Positions 62,317 to 64,000 of a stretch of DNA of 64,000 nucleotides are shown here, piece by piece (within the stretch, counting starts at the first letter, position 1; each line of letters starts with the position of its first letter). The DNA comes from an uncultured Dialister sp. Lineage in GTDB: Bacteria; Bacillota; Negativicutes; Veillonellales; Dialisteraceae. Location of the stretch: NCBI GenBank assembly GCA_900314595.1, contig OMVW01000007.1, positions 1 to 64,000 of the forward strand, read 5' to 3'. Position numbers and translations under genes: made by a program. The notes beneath the pieces are model-generated. The model did not search any database. It was given only the letters and a program-made list of their open reading frames with translations, and was not told the DNA's origin.

Positions 62317-63063
62317 CTAAATATGCAGCACTTCCTTGAACGGCTTGATATAGTGCCTAGAGACCGGTACTTTCAGTTTATCGAAACGGGTCATGGTGAG
62401 GAGGAGGGTACCGTTATCCTGGGGCTGGATTTCATGGATTTTGGAAAGGTTGACGATGAAACCTTTGTGGGTGCGGAAGAAGCCGAGAGGGGTGAGGGTC
62501 TTTTCTGCTTCCCTGAGGGTCATGAAGGAACGGATGATGCCTTCTCTGGTGTAAAAGAGGGTGGAATCCGTTTTTTCCGTGGCAATGAGGAAGATATCTT
62601 TCTGTGGTGAAAGGCGGACGGTCCGTCCTTTTGTTTTGAGGGAAATGAATTCCGGGGAAGCGACGATTTCTCCTTCTTTTTCCTCCTGTGACAGAATCTG
62701 CTGGCTGTCCCGGAAACGCTGCAGGGTCCTGGCGATCCGTTCGCCGTTATAGGGCTTCATAATGTAGTCGAAAGCTTCGAGATCGAAAGCCTCCAGCGCA
62801 AACTGGCTGAAACCGGTAGCAAAAACGATACGGACAGGCATTTTCATGCGATTGATGACTTTGGCTGCTTCCAGTCCGTTCATGACGGGCATTTTGATAT
62901 CCAAGAAGAGGAGATCTACTATGGGATGCGTTTTAAGGAATTGAATGACTTCTCTGCCGTTGGTGCAGGAGCCGACGATTTCCACATCAGGAATCTGGGA
63001 GATGATGTATTTCAATTCTCCCCTTGCCGGCAGTTCGTCATCGGCAATAAGTACTCGAATCAT
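62317..63063 (-). CDS. LytTR-family response regulator
   Basis: A 248-residue regulator. The receiver domain has VLIADDELPARGEL (acidic pocket), LLFLDIKMPVMNG with the phosphoacceptor Asp, and FDYIMKPYNGERI (Lys). The C-terminus is a LytTR DNA-binding domain (FFRTHKGFIVNLSKIHEI). GGAGGTC precedes the ATG. It lies 84 bp after the sensor kinase and forms the pair. Such LytS/LytR pairs sense pyruvate, membrane state or peptides; target unknown. Confidence 0.93.
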   Translation of the reverse strand: MIRVLIADDELPARGELKYIISQIPDVEIVGSCTNGREVIQFLKTHPIVDLLFLDIKMPVMNGLEAAKVINRMKMPVRIVFATGFSQFALEAFDLEAFDYIMKPYNGERIARTLQRFRDSQQILSQEEKEGEIVASPEFISLKTKGRTVRLSPQKDIFLIATEKTDSTLFYTREGIIRSFMTLREAEKTLTPLGFFRTHKGFIVNLSKIHEIQPQDNGTLLLTMTRFDKLKVPVSRHYIKPFKEVLHI

Positions 63064-63147
63064 AAGACCTCCTATCTGCCTGCTGCTCTATAGGGCACAG
63101 AGGAAATAAACAGGGAAATGGTTCATAAATCATGAAAATAAAGGGAT

Positions 63148-64000
63148 TCAGGAATTTTCTTTCTTTGTCTCTTCCGCAGAAGGCTCATCGGTTTCCAGAG
63201 GATTCAATATGATGGGCTTCATGAGGCCAGGGGAGGAAGGCTCTTCCGTTTCCAGAGGATTCAGTGTGATGGGCTTCATCATGTTCAGGGAGGAAGGTTC
63301 CTTCTCCTTTATGGAGCTTCGGGGAATCCTGGTAAATACGATGGTCCCTTTGCCCGGGCGGCTGACGATATGAAGGCCGCTCTGGGGACCAAAGGTAGAC
63401 AGGAGACGCTGGTGCACATTGATGAGGCCGATATTTTTCCTCTTTTTATGAGGGATGAGCAGCTGCTTTCTTTTTTCCGGAGGAATTCCGACCCCTGTAT
63501 CCAGCACATAAAATTTCAGGTAGTCCGGATGCTCGATGACGCCCACTTTGATTTCTCCGCCTTCCGGTTTGTCGAGAACTCCATGGATAATGGCATTTTC
63601 CACCAGCGGCTGGAAGAGGAGGGGCGGGACTTCCACCTGATTGACCAGTTTCTCAGGGAAATCAAAGGTTACGGACAGGCGGTCCGCAAAGCGGGCCTTT
63701 TCCAGCTCTACATAGGCGTTGATATCTTTGATTTCTTCTGCCAGAGGGATGAGGCGGTCCGGATTGCTCAGGGACCTGCGGAAATAATCGGACAGGTACC
63801 GGATGAGTTTTCTCGCCGTTTCCGGATCATCCCGCACGTAGAAATGAATGGTATTTAATGTGTTGTAAAGGAAATGGGGATTGATCTGGGCCTGAAGGGT
63901 CTTGATTTCTGCTTCCTGAAGAAGCTTTTCTTCTTTGAGAAGCTCAGAGTATTCCGTAATGAGTTTAATGATCTGCGCAAGACCGTTTAAAAATTCCAGG
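63148..64000 (-). CDS. LytS-type sensor histidine kinase, partial (N-terminus outside window)
   Basis: The C-terminal 283 residues of a kinase continuing past 64000. AQINPHFLYNTLNTIHF holds the phospho-His of the His_kinase family; PLVENAIIHGVL (N box) and VLDTGVGIPP (G1) form the ATP lid site, NIGLINVHQRL the last box. The tail after the kinase is odd: a 19-residue unit (MKPITLNPLETEEPSSPG type) occurs twice, encoded by a 57-bp direct repeat. Sensor helices lie outside. Cognate regulator follows at 62317. Confidence 0.9.
   Translation of the reverse strand, partial: LEFLNGLAQIIKLITEYSELLKEEKLLQEAEIKTLQAQINPHFLYNTLNTIHFYVRDDPETARKLIRYLSDYFRRSLSNPDRLIPLAEEIKDINAYVELEKARFADRLSVTFDFPEKLVNQVEVPPLLFQPLVENAIIHGVLDKPEGGEIKVGVIEHPDYLKFYVLDTGVGIPPEKRKQLLIPHKKRKNIGLINVHQRLLSTFGPQSGLHIVSRPGKGTIVFTRIPRSSIKEKEPSSLNMMKPITLNPLETEEPSSPGLMKPIILNPLETDEPSAEETKKENS

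Overview
The window reads as chromosome of a diderm Firmicute (class Negativicutes; a Dialister-like member of the Veillonellaceae is my best guess, from gene content and style only). Firmicute traits are strong AGGAGG ribosome sites, a T-box leader, a CIRCE operator, a LytTR two-component pair and many rho-independent terminators. Diderm traits are two RND efflux operons with lipoprotein adaptors and secreted adhesin-like proteins. I saw no tRNA, rRNA or CRISPR array.

Layout. 0.4-10.1 kb: an MFS transporter, a Tat-exported HD-domain protein opposite tatA-tatC, a T-box-controlled sulfur amino-acid pair (metB-like, patB-like), a CpXC protein and a sigma factor. 10.4-21.8 kb: two paralogous TetR-adaptor-RND operons in tandem, separated by an IS256-family element with intact target duplications. 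22-36.6 kb: housekeeping and unknown genes (PNPOx-like, rarD, DUF6765, quinone reductase, DUF4153, upp, a beta-helix surface protein, tyrS, glyoxalase, tcdA, C39-like). 36.7-46.9 kb: an AT-richer accessory island with DUF4417, two orphan toxin/immunity cassettes, an XRE-ImmA/IrrE pair and a complete type I restriction system. 47.1-58.2 kb: CIRCE-controlled hsp20, small secreted proteins (one frameshifted twice), an MBL hydrolase, UspA, a DUF2157/GDYXXLXY pair and a sixA-thiD-yfbR operon. 59.0-61.8 kb: bioY, bioD, bioA. 62.3-64.0 kb: a LytTR regulator and its sensor kinase, cut by the window end.

The most unusual feature is the intergenic DNA. Most gene ends carry a modular element: a tandem array of 7-bp or 9-bp words, the last word turning into ..GAAGGTG, then a GC-rich hairpin that often has a T-run, and often a conserved tail (TTTATGGGGATT, then TGCACAGGCGGGG). 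Word sequence differs from locus to locus while period and junction stay fixed. They recall the heptanucleotide STRR repeats of cyanobacteria, but here are tied to terminators. Several other repeat families share the gaps: ERIC-like palindromes, a 70-bp tandem repeat in two inverted arrays, and a 62-bp x8 array.

The second unusual feature is the toxin pair at 37.7-39.5 kb. Both toxins start with the same 14-residue motif, each is preceded by a 31-codon ORF whose stop overlaps the toxin start, and each has an identical 53-bp sequence upstream. No delivery protein lies nearby, so this looks like a cassette-exchange locus.
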